From the NCBI RefSeq assembly GCF_000315625.1, contig NW_005434644.1, positions 335,363 through 399,362 on the forward strand: a stretch of DNA of 64,000 nt, in the 5' to 3' direction. Below the pieces are notes generated by a model, which had not been told where the DNA came from, made no database searches, and saw only the letters and a list, made by a program, of their open reading frames with translations. The stretch comes from Guillardia theta CCMP2712 (Eukaryota; Cryptophyceae; Pyrenomonadales; Geminigeraceae). Shown one piece after another: positions 28,690-40,707 of the stretch (the first letter of the stretch is position 1; each line of letters starts with the position of its first letter). A program made the position numbers and the translations under genes.

Positions 28690-31600
28690 CAACCTCTTTC
28701 CCTCGGTCCCTCAGTCCCTCGCTCCCTCTCCTGCTCGCCCTCCTCTTCTCCCACGAGCTTCTCACCTTGCTACCTCGCGGGCCCATCATCTTCTCCTTCA
28801 CCTCCGCAAGGGACAGCTCAGCCGTCCTCTCCCCGTCCACTGCGAGCACGAGATCCCCCACGTGGATGGCTCCTGCTCCGAGAGAGTCAGGGGAGCTCAT
28901 GGGTAGTTGGAGGGTAAGGGAGGAGAGGAGGGGAGGGGAGAGGATGCGATGAAGAAGAGGGTAAGGGCACAACACGGAGGAAGGGAGAGTAGAAAATCAG
29001 GAGGAGGAGGAGGAGGAGGAGAACGATAATGATGAAAAGATATAGGCGGAAACAATTCAGGAAGAGAAACAGCAAGAGCTGCAGAAAACGGAGATGGTAA
29101 TGGTTGAGAGAAGACGAGGAGGAGGAAGGAATAGTGGAGGTACAGGGAGGAGGAGGAAGCCCAGAGGAACTGGGAAGAGAGAAGGTCTTGCCTGACAGAG
29201 TAGAGGACATTCCAGTGACAAGCTCTGTGACCTGGGAGGCGAGGAGATGAGAGGAGTAGAGGAGAGGAACGAAGGACAGCAGGCTAGGAGGAGGGCGCGA
29301 GACGAACGAGAGGGAGAGGGAGGCAGCCAAGGGAGGATGCAGATGTTTGTGACGCTGGGCAAGTACGAGAAGCAGGAAGAGCGAGGAGCAGAAGTAGGTT
29401 TGGAGATGGAAGGGAAGAGCTTAGAGGAAAGAACTTTCGGAGCTCGAGGAAAAAAGAGCAAGAACAAGGAGAAGGAGGAGGAGGAGGAGGAGGAGGAGGA
29501 GGAGGAGGAGGAGGAGGAGGAGGAGGAGGAGAGACACGAAATTACTCTGATCTGCCGGAGGAGGGTCCCTTGGTCGTCCACTGGGATAGTGACTTCATCG
29601 AGTCTCATCCCGACTCCGCAAGGATTCGGAAGTTTCATGAGCCTGAGGAGAGGAAGTGCGAGAGACGAAGGGGAGAGAGGAAGTGGAGGCAGGAGAGAAC
29701 AGGGGGAGGGAAAGAAGAGGAAGGGGAGAGGATTGCAAACAAGGAAGGATTGAAGGGGGAAGAGAAAGGGAAAGGGGGAGAAAAATGGCATGAGGAGGAG
29801 CAGGAGGAGGCGGGGGGGGGAGGGGGCAGGGAAGGGAAAGGGGAGGGGGATGTGTCAAGATCAATCGTGCGAGAGAGCGAGAGAGAGGAAGAAATGCAGA
29901 GCAAAGAGGTGAAGAGGAGAATAATCAAATAGTGAGCCAGAGCAAGAGAGGGAGCAAATGTGAATCGAGAAGGAGGGAGGGAAGAGGGAGATGACGGGGA
30001 GGAGGTCCACCTCTCAAGCTCCTTGAGCAATTCATCTCTCTCGCATGTCAACGCCCAGACCTGCAGCCTGCTGTCAGTCTCCTCCCCATCGTCCTTCTCA
30101 TTGTCCTCTTCATCATGATCATCATCATAATCCTCATCATCCTCATCATCATCATCCTCATCATCATCATCACCATCATCACCATCACCATCATCACCAT
30201 CACCATCACCATCCTCCTCCTCCTCCTCATCATCATCATCATCATCATCATCACCTCTTGCTCGTGTTGGATGATCATCTCTCCTATCTTGGCAGCCAGC
30301 GAGCTCTCCATGAGGTTGTGCTTGTCCAAGAGCGCCTGCCCGTCCTCGTCATACACGAGCTCAACCGATTTTCTCAGTTCCTTGTTCCCTTCGACCAGCT
30401 CCTCGACCTTGCTGCGAAGTTGCTCCGAGGTGCTCTGCCAACGGAAGAGGTTGAAGGGAGGACGGAGGAGGAAGGAGGAAGGAGGAAGGAGGAAGGAGGA
30501 AGGAGAAAGGAGGAAGGAGAGAATGAAGAGAATAGAGAGAATGGAGAGCTGTGCAGAGGAGGATGAAGATATCAAGGGGCAGGGAATCAATCACCTGCGA
30601 CTGACTCAATCGCGACTTGAGATCCTGAAGGTGGAGCTGTTAACAAGAGGAGCAAAACGAGAAGCAGGGGCAGGGGCAGGGGCAGGGGCAGGGGCAGGAG
30701 GAGCTCGCGTGCTCAACCTTGTTGTCTGCTTTCAGCTCGTTGACGAGACTTCGGCTCTTGACCAGCTCCGCCGACGTCTGTCGGGGAAAGACGTCAGACG
30801 CCCAGCAGCTTCCCAGCTGGAGTCCGGGAGGGAGGGAGCCGTGACCTGAGTCTTGTCGTCGTTTGCTCTCTGCAGCACCTGCGAAGGGCATGAGGAGGAC
30901 GGGGGCAGAGGAGGCAGCGACCTGGTTGATCGACTTCACCTCCTGCAACTGCGCCTGACATTCGTCCAGCGCGATCTGAAGGCGGGGAAGAGGAGAGCGT
31001 TAGAGATGAAACAGAAAGGAGGGAGAGAGGGAATGAGGCAGAGGAGGAAGGGAAGAGAGGAAGGGAAGAGAGGAAGGGTAGGAGAGGAGGGAAGGAGAGG
31101 AGGGAGGGATGGTGAGAAGAATGCAGGAGCATTCAAAGTCTCCTGCTCACAACATCTCAAGACATACCGCCGTTCTCTTCGCTTCCGCCTCAATCCTGCT
31201 CCTCCTCTCCTCCTCTTTGCCTGGCCCACTGACATTCAGAACCTCCACAACCGACCTCGACTCCTCCCACCGAGCTTGTCCCCTCTGATCTCGAGCTGCG
31301 TCTTCACCTCCTTCAACTCCTCCTTCAAGGCTCTCTCCCTTGCCAGACTCTCCCGCACGCGCGTCAGGGCCTGCAGAGTCTCACCCGAGCGATCACCAGC
31401 GCATGCGCCACCTGCTCCAGCACTCTCTTGGACACGGCGACCTCCTCCTCCAGCCTTCGCTTCTCCGCTGCATGCCAAGCAACTCAGCTGATACCTCAGT
31501 CCTCGGTTTCTACCTCCCTCACCTCCCTCTCTATCTCTGTCCTCCTCTTCGCGCCCCTTCTCTTCCTTTCCCTCCCCCCCCCTTCCCTCCACTCACCTCT

Positions 31601-33258
31601 CAGATCGGTTTCCAGCCTCTGGTTGTCCACCAGGAGCAGCTGCAGGTCGTTCAGCTGCTTTTGCAGCTGCTCCTTCTGTTTCACCGTCTCATTCCCTCCG
31701 TCCCTCCGTCCCTACAGTCTCCTCCCCACCTGTTTGCACTCCGCTGCTTGCGATCGCTCGGCAGACAAAAGTTTCGACTTGAGGTTCGCTTGCTCTTGGT
31801 TGTGCTGAACGAGTTTGGTCGACATCTCCGAATTTTTCTTCTCCAGCTCGATCATTCCCTGCTGCAGCTCGGCAGCTTTCTTCTCGCAAACTGCATACAG
31901 GAATGAGCTTTACACGCTTATCTATCAGTTGTCCCCCTGTTGTCCCTTCCTCTCCCTGCGCCGTCTCCCCTCCATTCTTCTTTTATTCCTTCCCCCCTCC
32001 CTCCTCCCCCCCCCTTTTTCTCCCCCTTCTTCCCTCCCTTCAGTTGAGGTTTTCCTTTCCTACCTTGCAGCCTCTGCTTGAGCTCCACATTCTCCTTCAT
32101 ATCCGGCGTGGGCCTGCGAAATGCTCAACATCGAGCAAGCCACCATCGCCCACCTCACTGGCCGTTCCTGCGCACATGGAGGATCTCCTGCTGCAGCTCC
32201 TGGATCTTCACATCCTTTTCTTTCACTTCACAACATGTCAGGAGCCCCCGCCCCCCCTAGCGTCAGGCAGCGACCTCTGTCTATCTCCGCCAACAGGCTC
32301 TCCTGGTTCTGTCTCTCTCTCTTCTCCGCCAGCTCTCTCAGCTTCACCTGCGGCCCTTGTCCCTCAGACACGCAGCAGACGGACGGCCGCCTCCACCTCC
32401 TGCTCGCATCTGCGCTTGCACTCCAGCAACTCATTCTTCAAAACCTCGTGCTCACTTTGCGATCGGCTGAACCTGAAAGCACCAGAGTCAGGGCGAGCGG
32501 CAAGGAACAGCTGGTCTACTTCTCTCTCTCATCTCTGAAGGACGCTTCCAGAGCTTTCAGCTTGCCCTCCGTGAGGCTCCGGCTTGTCTCCTCGATGCTC
32601 AAAGATGTTCTGCTGCTCTCGTGACCCTCTCGCTCCTTCTTGAGACGATTTCGCTCCTGCTCGAGCTCCTGCTCCTTTTCCTTGAGCTTTGACTCCAAGA
32701 TGATGAGGCGGCTCTCGTGGCTCAAGCTCTCAGCCTCCATCTTCTTGCTCAGCGTCTCCATCTCCTTCTTCAGACGGTCCACGTCGGCATGCGACTCCCA
32801 GTACCTGCTGGGGGTCAGCTCAGCTCAGCTCTTCTTCCACTCCCTACAGCGCCGATCCTCGCACGAGCTTCACCCCGACGATCTGACCATCAGGCTTGCG
32901 GATCTTGCAGGTCACGTCCGACCCTGCTAGCCCCCTGCCAGACGGGTCAGCTTCCTTGAGGCGACGAGACTCTCAGGTACCGCAGCGCGGCGCTGACGAC
33001 GGGAACACCGATATGGCTACAGGCCATGCCCTCTACTTCAAGGATCCTGTCCCCTTCCTGGATCTTCCCACTCTCCCAAGCTCCCTGTCAGGCAGGGTGA
33101 TTCACTCGCAGGACATAATCGAGCTGTACTTGTCCAGGGAGCACACGGGCGACCGCTGGGCCGCCGCCGTCATTGGAGTCAAGAAGTACCAGGCCTACGT
33201 CATGGTAGGCTTTTCCTCGCGCGCCGAAATGCTCTCTCAGCTCAGTTGGGTCAGACAT
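28446..33258 (-). CDS. PDZ - long coiled coil - PDZ scaffold protein
   Basis: Many short exons on the minus strand. The N-terminal end (from the ATG at 33258) gives a PDZ domain. VGLVLLDSNDGG and VARVLPGQ are spliced over an intron (about 33076-33120) to GAWESGKIQEGDRILEVEG, and a later strand DVTCKIRKPDGQIVGVKL lies near 32850-32925. Exons between about 32800 and 30280 are Glu/Lys/Leu heptad-like coiled coil; clear pieces are at 32520-32782, 31800-31890, 31620-31684, 31240-31370 and 30275-30440. The C-terminal part forms a second PDZ: CGVGMRLDE (near 29620), VTELVTGMSSTLSG (near 29200), then AIHVGDLVLAVDGERTAEL (about 28770-28870), ending in VVIKIQRPEGEKL (28446-28520). Such proteins tether partners at membranes or the cytoskeleton. 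Individual exon borders are only partly resolved. Confidence 0.68.
28612..28690. repeat. (CTCCTG)n hexanucleotide array in intron
   Basis: About 12 units of the hexamer (some CTCTTG at the left edge). It lies in the intron between the GPRGSK and VVIKIQ exons of the PDZ gene. Relatives lie at 16655-16790 and 34917-35034. Confidence 0.92.
30106..30253. repeat. (ATC/CAT)n-rich microsatellite
   Basis: Imperfect CAT/CAC/CCT triplets in the intron after the IGEMIIQHEQE exon of the PDZ/coiled-coil gene. It generates false Met-rich and His-rich frames. Confidence 0.93.
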
Positions 33259-33599
33259 GTCGGAAAGACTGATGGTGGACAGCTGGGAAAGTCTAAGTAC
33301 ACAAGTCACATTCCGCCACTTACTTTCATCTTTTCTCCCCTCTACATCTGTTGCGCCTAAACCTGCTGCGTCTGGCCCTGCCGTGTATACTTAGCTCAGC
33401 CTTCTGCCTACAGTGGTCTGATACTGTTGACCTCGGAGCTGTCCAAGTCACAAGTTCTGCCTTGTCTTTCCGTATCCCACCTCCCCTTCATCGCCACACT
33501 TCCTCTCCCCTACGGCATTCTCCCTCCTTCTGTCTCTCGGCCTGCAAGAAACGTACCTCTCGGTGACTCTATTAAAAAAAAATTATTTTGACTTTTTTT

Positions 33600-34250
33600 C
33601 CGTGAAACTTCATTTTTGTTGGCTACGAACCGCCGCCGGGCGGGCCCGGCGGCCCGGGGGAGGGCCCGCCGCCGGGCGCCCAGGCAACCGTTGAACCGCA
33701 ACGACGGCGCGCAGTTAACTAGTAAGTGAAGGTATCAGTCCGGGGGGCAGGATGAGGGGCGGTCACAAGCCTTGAAGTTCTCGCTGTCTAAGTTTCTCTT
33801 CTGAGTCTCGCCGTTTGGCCTGTGCGACAGTGTAATGAAAAGACCTTCCTGTCAGGGTTAAGCCTCCGAGGCTCTCCCTTTTGTCCTCGTACTGATTTTG
33901 AACTTAACTTTGAGTAAACTGTCGTAGTATGACTACTGAGCCCCGGGGCTCAGCCTGACGGTCGGGCCGGGTCTGGCCGCCACTGATTATCATTTTAGGC
34001 TACCCGGGGACGGCGTCCGACGGTTTCGGCCGCGAACGGAAGTTCGCGAGGCCGTTACTAGTACTGAATGGCTTCCGTGGAAATGATCGCCTCCAAACCT
34101 CCGGAGGCTGCTGGCCAGTCACTACGGCGGTAGGCTAGTTCTGCCATCCTCAAGTCCGACGGAATTGATGAGTCGCTTCTATAAAAAATTCACGGACTGT
34201 GACGCTGCCGAGGTTGCAATGAAGAGCATAGTATCAACTCATTCCCGGTT
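33600..34250. repeat. GC-rich dispersed element, copy at 33.6-34.2 kb
   Basis: Dense in GGCCCGGCGG/CCGCCGCC words, with no open frame of note. It contains a CTCGTACTGAT(T/C)TTGAACTTA-type block at 33886-33920 that recurs at 44546-44577 and, inverted, at 59746-59778. It also contains GCGCAGTTAACTAGTAAGTG (33709-33728) continuing as AAGGTATCAG, whose reverse complement recurs at 59930-59955 with 8 bp fewer. Confidence 0.65.
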
Positions 34251-34916
34251 ACTGTAAGGCAAGCCAATGACAGTAAAACTGATTCACAGCTGAAATCTAG
34301 CATACAAAGGTTGATCATCATCAATTTTTCAAAATTTCAGCCAAGGCCGATGCTGACAAAATGAGAAAAGTTTTTTTTCGGAGAGCCAAACTGTACATTC
34401 AGCACTTGAGATCAGGGAAGATTTTTCATTCAAAAACAACCAGCTTTCTCCTCCAATAATGAATAATACTACCCTCTCCCGTCAAGAACTATTCTAAATG
34501 GGTTCCAGAAATTCGAAACTGACTATCGCAAGAACGAGTTCAACACAAATCAAGTCTGAGTGTCACCTTACTACAGTCAGGTCGAAGGGTCTTTCGAGAC
34601 CAATTTCAAAGCACGTTTCGAATTCTCACAGGGCACACGCATGCAAAGTAAAACGTGAAAGGCCCATCGCATGTTATCTAGGCAGCACTCAAGTTTTCCT
34701 GATCTGATGGTCAATTACAACATTTGGGGGGAGAATGAGGTCAGTGCTAGCTCGAGTGTGACTCCTCGTCCAGACCCATCGCTCAGAGTCATTCCTGCAG
34801 GTCAAAATGTGAACCTCTCCCTAACAAACTTGATCTGGCAGCAAAACATTCATCGCGTTCTTGTTATCTTGGCATTCGACGCAGTGCTCACGATCTTCCT
34901 TGCAGGTATTCTGCCA

Positions 34917-35034
<118 letters not shown>

Positions 35035-35426
35035 ACCTTCCCTTTCCAATCCTTTACAGTTGGCATTTCCCGATGACGACACTCCCGCCATTTTTTAAAA
35101 ATTATGCACACCCTACCATCCCAATTACTGAATTCACCCCTTCTTTTCTCCTGTGAAGGTACCCCTCCACTGCCCCTGCACTCTTCACCGCCACCCTCTC
35201 TGCCATAACCCTACCCCAATATCCATTACTACCCCACCATTTAACTCAAATTTCATTGTTGAACTCACACCGGTTATAATTAAAAGAAATTACCCTCCAT
35301 TTCCTATCAAGCATGGGCTCGACAAAGAACCCCTGCTTATGCCACCCCATCATTTGTGCTACCCACCCCCTCGTTGACTCCTTCTCCTCCCGCCTTTCCA
35401 TGCCCCTCAATATTCACGAGCGCGGC

Positions 35427-35429
<3 letters not shown>

Positions 35430-35468
<39 letters not shown>
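35430..35468. repeat. (CTG)n microsatellite
   Basis: About 13 CTG triplets in the upstream flank of the CCT gamma gene. Confidence 0.95.
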
Positions 35469-35471
<3 letters not shown>

Positions 35472-35824
35472 GTCGATGTGCCATGTCATCTCCTTCTGTC
35501 CTCCTTATGATACCCCATGAAGCTCATCGCCTCTTTTCCTTTGCTCTTTCCTTTGCTTGCCCTCCTCTATAACCCCTTCTCCCTTCGGTGTGAAGCGAGT
35601 TTTGACAAGATTCATGCTTGCCTTCACGGTCCTTCAGAGTGCACTTCCGCTTGCATAATCTCTTGATATAGATAAACATAATGAGTATCAAGTCAGGAAG
35701 AGGTGAAGATTTCTTAGGCAACTTTGAGGGTTATTTTCACTTTCAACCGGTGGCATTCTTAACATGAACGGGGAGGCTGCAGTGGTATGACCATTGTTCT
35801 GAATCTTCCTGGCAGTGATTAGCA

Positions 35825-38473
35825 ATGTCGACTCCCGTCATGGTGATGAGTAAGTGTGCATGAAGCTGAGCTGCGTTGGTTAACACGTCGTTGCAGACGA
35901 AGGAACGAAGAGGGAGACCGGGAGGAATGCGCAGACAGCGAACATAGCAGCGGCGAAGGCAGGGATGCATGGGCACAGTGACATGTGATGTGACGTACTA
36001 ACAGGCTGTGGCGGATATCATACGCACCACCCTGGGGCCGAAGTCCATGTTGAAGATGTTGTTGGATCCCATGGGAGGAATCGGTTTGTGCTCGGAGCTC
36101 GTGGTGCGACTGGAGATGACGGTCTGTGTAGTGATGACGAACGACGGACATGCCATTCTCCGAGAGATCGACGTGAAACATCCCGCAGCTAAGAGCATGA
36201 TTGAGCTCAGCAGAGCGCAAGACGAGGAGGTGGATCGGATGAAAGCTGTTAATGTTTTCACTCAAAGGCCCCCTTGCTAGGTTGGAGATGGGACTACTTC
36301 CGTCATCATCCTTGCAGGAGAGATGCTTCATGTTGCCGAGCCTCTCTTGGAGAGGAAGATTCATCCCAGCGTCATCACACAGGCAAGAAGCTCTCGAGCC
36401 TGTCCAACCTCGCAAGTCTAACCGGAACTCCCTCAGTCTTACTTCATGGCCCTCAATGCCGCATTGGCTCATGCAGAGAAGATGTCGTTTCCAGTCGATC
36501 TGAACGACAGGGAGGTGCTGACGAAGATCGTGTCAACGTATCAAACTCTCACTGCTGTACGCGACGCTGCCTCTGACTTTCCTTCCCCAAGGTGCGTGGG
36601 GACCAAGTACACCAACAGGTTCGGCCGCCTCATGATCGACCTGGCCATGGATGCCATCACGACGGTCATGGTCGACTCCGATGGAAGGAAGGAGATCGAT
36701 GTGAAGCGATACGCCAAGATCGAGAAGATTCCTGGGGGTGACATCGAGGATAGCAGAGTGAGCACCCGCACGTAACCGACGCCCAGAGCTGATTGAGGTC
36801 CAGGTTCTGAGCGGCGTTATGATCAACAAGGATATCATCCATCCTAAGATGAAGAGGAAGATCCGTAACCCGCGCGTCGTCCTTCTTGACTGCCCGCTCG
36901 AGTACTCCCTCGCCGCATCGAGTTGGGCCTCCTTGTAACCTTGGGGCAGATACAAGAAGGGAGAGAGTCAGACCAACATCGAGGTCACCCAGGAAGGCGA
37001 CTGGGAAGCCATCTTGAAGGCCGAAGAAGACTGGATCAAGGCGACCGTGGACGATGTGAGTTCATGATAGTCAAGTCTCTGGGGTGCTGACGGGTCTGCA
37101 GATTCTTGCAGTAAAGCCTGACGTAGTCATCACCGAGAAGGGAATCTCGGATCTTGCTCAGCACTACCTCGTGAAGGTGGAGAAGAGCCAGGGCGATACC
37201 AGAGCCTGCTGACGTCTGTTGGTAGGCTGGAGTGACGGCCCTGAGGAGGATGAGGAAGACAGACAACAATCGCATCGCCAAAGTGACAGGAGCGACCATC
37301 CTCAACAGGCCGAGCGAACTGCAAGAGAGCCACGTGGGAACTCAGTGTGGTGTCTTCCAAGTCGAGAAGATCGGCGATGAATACTTCTCCTTCTTCGTCG
37401 ACTGTGAGAAGCCGAAGGCCTGCACCATCCTCCTTCGAGGCCCGAGCAAGGATGTCCTCAACGAAGTGCGCACATCTCCTTCCTCCCGCCTTTCTCTCCC
37501 TGGACTCCTCCTTCTCACTCCTTCTCCTCCTCTTCCCCTCCTCCATCCTACTTGATCTTCTTCCTGTCAACACTTTCAAGCTGCTATCCATCGTTTCACT
37601 TCTTCCTCGCCCCCATTCCGTTCTCGTTTTCCTCTCGCTCCCTATCCCTGCCTGCCCATTCTATGTTCATGGCTCTCTAACTCTCTCTGTCAGATTGAGA
37701 GAAACCTTCATGATTGCCTCGGGGTCGCTCGTAACGTCGCCTTGGAACCCAAGCTCCTACCAGGTGATCCCCATGTGGCTTCTGCTTGTCCGACTGATCC
37801 TCCGGTCCCCGCAGGAGGAGGCGCTGTGGAGATGTCGATCGCTGCTCACCTGCGCAGAGACGCTGCAGCGATCCAGGCGAGGCTGGTCAGGGTGAGAGGA
37901 TGACGGGCGTGACGCTTTCGGCAGGGGATCCAGAAGTGGCCCTTCGAGGTCGTGGCGGATGCTCTTGAGGTCATTCCCAGGACTCTTGCCCAGAACTGCG
38001 GAGCAGACGTTGTGCGGCGCATGACTGAGCTGCGTGCAAAGCACAGCAGCCAGGATGAGTACAGCACCTGGGGGATCAATGGCGAGACAGGACAGGTGGG
38101 AGCGAGGTGAAGGCCGGCAGCGTCTGACCTTGTTGCTCGCTGCAGCTGGCAGACATGAAGGAGCTGGGTATCTGGGAGCCATTTGTCGTCAAGAGCCAGG
38201 GACTTAAGACCGCCGTAGAGTCATCATGCATGCTCCTGAGGTGCTGCGCTCGCCTGCTGCCCTTCCTGTTCGTTTTTCGCTTTCCTTCCTGTGTCGCATC
38301 TTGCCAGCCCTTCGCAGCTTGACGCTTGTGCTCGCAGGATTGACGATGTCGTGGCTGGCGCGAAGAAGGCTTCGGGCAAGAACCGATCGGGTGGAGGAAG
38401 AGGAGGAGAAGGAGGCGGGGACGAAGGGGAAGATGGACCACAGGGACCGGATGAGGATGACAGGATGGGCTAA
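35825..38473 (+). CDS. CCT3: Chaperonin CCT/TRiC subunit gamma
   Basis: One of the eight subunits of the cytosolic folding chamber that closes on actin, tubulin and other clients using ATP. Sixteen exons: 35825-35849, 35897-35958, 36005-36083, 36132-36229, 36281-36382, 36437-36537, 36592-36757, 36804-36901, 36950-37055, 37102-37176, 37226-37465, 37694-37763, 37815-37891, 37925-38095, 38146-38240 and 38338-38473. They sum to 566 residues with every phase matching. Family motifs are intact: [37 protein letters not shown] (catalytic Asp), [31 protein letters not shown], the GGGAVEMS hinge and GINGETG. The gamma identity comes from the N-terminus [20 protein letters not shown] and the KYTNRFGR region. 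Introns 2 and 5 begin GC, not GT. The tail is a Gly/Asp-rich extension, as in other eukaryotic CCT3 proteins. Confidence 0.95.
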
Positions 38474-39953
38474 ACGGAGATGAAGGAGGCGCACAGGCTA
38501 CCGCCGCCTTCATTGAGTGATGTTGACGACCCGACTGTTCGGATCGGATGGGCCCAGACTGGCAGGTCAGGGAGGCCCTGGCACTTGCTCAAGTTCGGGT
38601 ACACTGTCGGTCACAGTGAGGTGCTTGACAGTGAAGGTTGCCACCGGACTTGCGACTCTGATGTAATGAAAGTTAGCCGTAAGAATAGTGTGACTCCGCT
38701 TGGCAAGTTGGGACGCCCATTCTGATTGCTGCCGCGACTGTGCAGTATCACAGCCTGAGGTTCGAAGACTCGGCCTGCCGCCGCCGTAGCCTACTCGGAG
38801 TACTAGCGGCCCCGGCGCCGGCAAACGGTACCGTGTGCTCGTTTACTCAAAGTTAAGTGCTCCCGGCGCTGAGGCTCAGTCAGACCGTCTCTCACGGTCC
38901 CGGCCGGCGATCCGACGGGCCGCCGGGGCCCCGGGGCCTCGGACGGCCGACTTTTTGACTTCGGAGTATTTGCAGGCGCAAAATTAAGTAAAACATCTCA
39001 CCGTGACTGCCGGAGAGCCGACGGTCCGGCGAGGCTCTCCGAAGGAGTCCCAGGCACGCCTGTTCACAACAAAAAAACCTTGGTCATGAATATTTGTTCT
39101 AAAATTTGAAATGTTGAGTATTCTTTCGAATATCCATTGAAATAATTTTTCAAACCATTTTTGTTTGTTTAGAGGGGATTTCTCAACCCACCCCTCTGGC
39201 CGAAGTAATCCTGCCACCACTACCCCCTGAATTCCCATACTTTACCACTAGATTTGGTACCACATGCTGTCCTGGACCCACCCACAAGACATATGATGTT
39301 CTGCCTCTTACAACGTGACGTCGCATGACTTTGAGATAGTCACGTTACCGAGAAGGCTCTCCAAAGGCTAGTCACGTTACTGACTGCGTTCCTGTACCCC
39401 CTTCTTTCCCACAGTGAGATAGGTAGGGTCAGCAAGTGCCAGATCAGGATGCATTTATTCCCCAGTACCTACCCCTACATAATAGCATCAAGTACCCTAG
39501 CTAAAGGAACATATCAAAACTACCCGTTCTCGGAATATATAACCCTATTCTACCCACCATTTTCCATGCAAAATCATATGTTTGTACCTAGGGGGTAGTA
39601 ACCCCCACCTACTCCATATCCGCAGATAGTGCACGCGTATCTCAAAATACTATCCTACCCCCCTTTTTACCTTTGACCACCCCAACGTCTGAGCTGCCCC
39701 TGATGAATCGCTGCCAGACACATCTACAACCCACCTCTTGTGCCAGCAGCGTCTCCTGTCCCCTTGATCGCTTCCCTTTCTTGTGTCTCTCCTGTCGATT
39801 CTCCTCATCGTTCCCACCTTAGCCCCTCGTTCTGCATCAACACCAGTGACAGCTCATTTTCCTTGCTCTCTTCGAGCCCTTTGGTACCACTTGAGCTTGC
39901 TTGGTTTCTTCCCATTGGAGGAGTCGCTGATCGAGTGCATGAATTAATTGGAG
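38474..39953. other. Intergenic region with GC island
   Basis: It holds the GC island at 38520-39060. After it comes an AT-to-C-rich stretch (39080-39940) with two near-copies of TAGTCACGTTAC (about 39337-39349 and 39369-39381). No gene seen. Confidence 0.55.
38520..39060. repeat. GC-rich dispersed element, copy at 38.5-39.0 kb
   Basis: Rich in CGGCCGGCG/GGGCCCCGG-type words and in GTGAC/GTCAC. It carries TTTACTCAAAGTTAAGTGC at about 38842-38860, the motif shared with the other islands. It starts right after the CCT3 stop codon. Confidence 0.6.
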
Positions 39954-40436
39954 ATGCCGACCAGATTGTTGAGCAAGCTTGAATCTTTGTTCTCCGAAGA
40001 AAGCAATTTCAGCAGAAGGGTCGCAAATGAGAGCAGACTGAAACTCTCTCCCGCAAGCAAAGGATGTCACTTCGGAACAGTTGTCCTGGAAGCATGCGAA
40101 CCATTTTTCGTACTCAGTCAAGATGGACACGCGGCATCTATTCTTGGTAGATGTTCCTCTGACATGATGGGGAAAATGTTGAAGTCACTTGAACTGGAGG
40201 CTGGTCTTGATACCAATCTCCCTGCCGCGGCATGGGAATGTTTGAGGGCAAAGCGTATGACCTATCGAATAGCTAAGCGTAAACACGATCATAGCGGCCT
40301 TCTGATGGTTTTCATGTTTGATGATTCGGGCAAACGACCATGTGTAAGAATGTTCATGCAGCGCCTCGATGGTGTTCGAGATTACGACGCAATCTCTCAA
40401 AGATTGCATAACATTTGCTTAGAAATCAGCAAGTAG
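39954..40436 (+). CDS. Small PAS-like protein
   Basis: Single exon, 160 residues from the ATG at 39954. Residues about 40-80 (EACEPFFVLSQDGHAASILG...MMGKMLKSLE) align with EPYFVISSDGPAAALLN...ITGRMLRSID in the protein encoded opposite at 40708-41700, so the two are paralogues. The pattern 'P..v.s.dG.......c....G..l..l' and the later strands (LLMVFMFDDS, VRMFMQRLD) suit a PAS-type sensory fold. No output domain is present, so it may act as a partner or decoy. I cannot assign a ligand. Confidence 0.65.
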   Translation: MPTRLLSKLESLFSEESNFSRRVANESRLKLSPASKGCHFGTVVLEACEPFFVLSQDGHAASILGRCSSDMMGKMLKSLELEAGLDTNLPAAAWECLRAKRMTYRIAKRKHDHSGLLMVFMFDDSGKRPCVRMFMQRLDGVRDYDAISQRLHNICLEISK

Positions 40437-40707
40437 ACCTGGTTGTTGAGATGGACGATGATTTTGTATTATTTTCTTCAGTCTCTGCAGAACATGTAAA
40501 TAAATGTGAAGTTTACTTTGATGAAGCGCATGGTTTGAGAGCTTGGTGCTGGACTCAAAGAAAGATTTAAGGTGAACATTTCAAGTGAGCAAGATTCTAC
40601 CAGTTGGTATCATGCAAATGTTTATATTCGACTGGTTGCAAACAATCAATTTCACATATCTTAACGATCTAAAATACATGACAACTAACCACACTAAATA
40701 GACAGCT

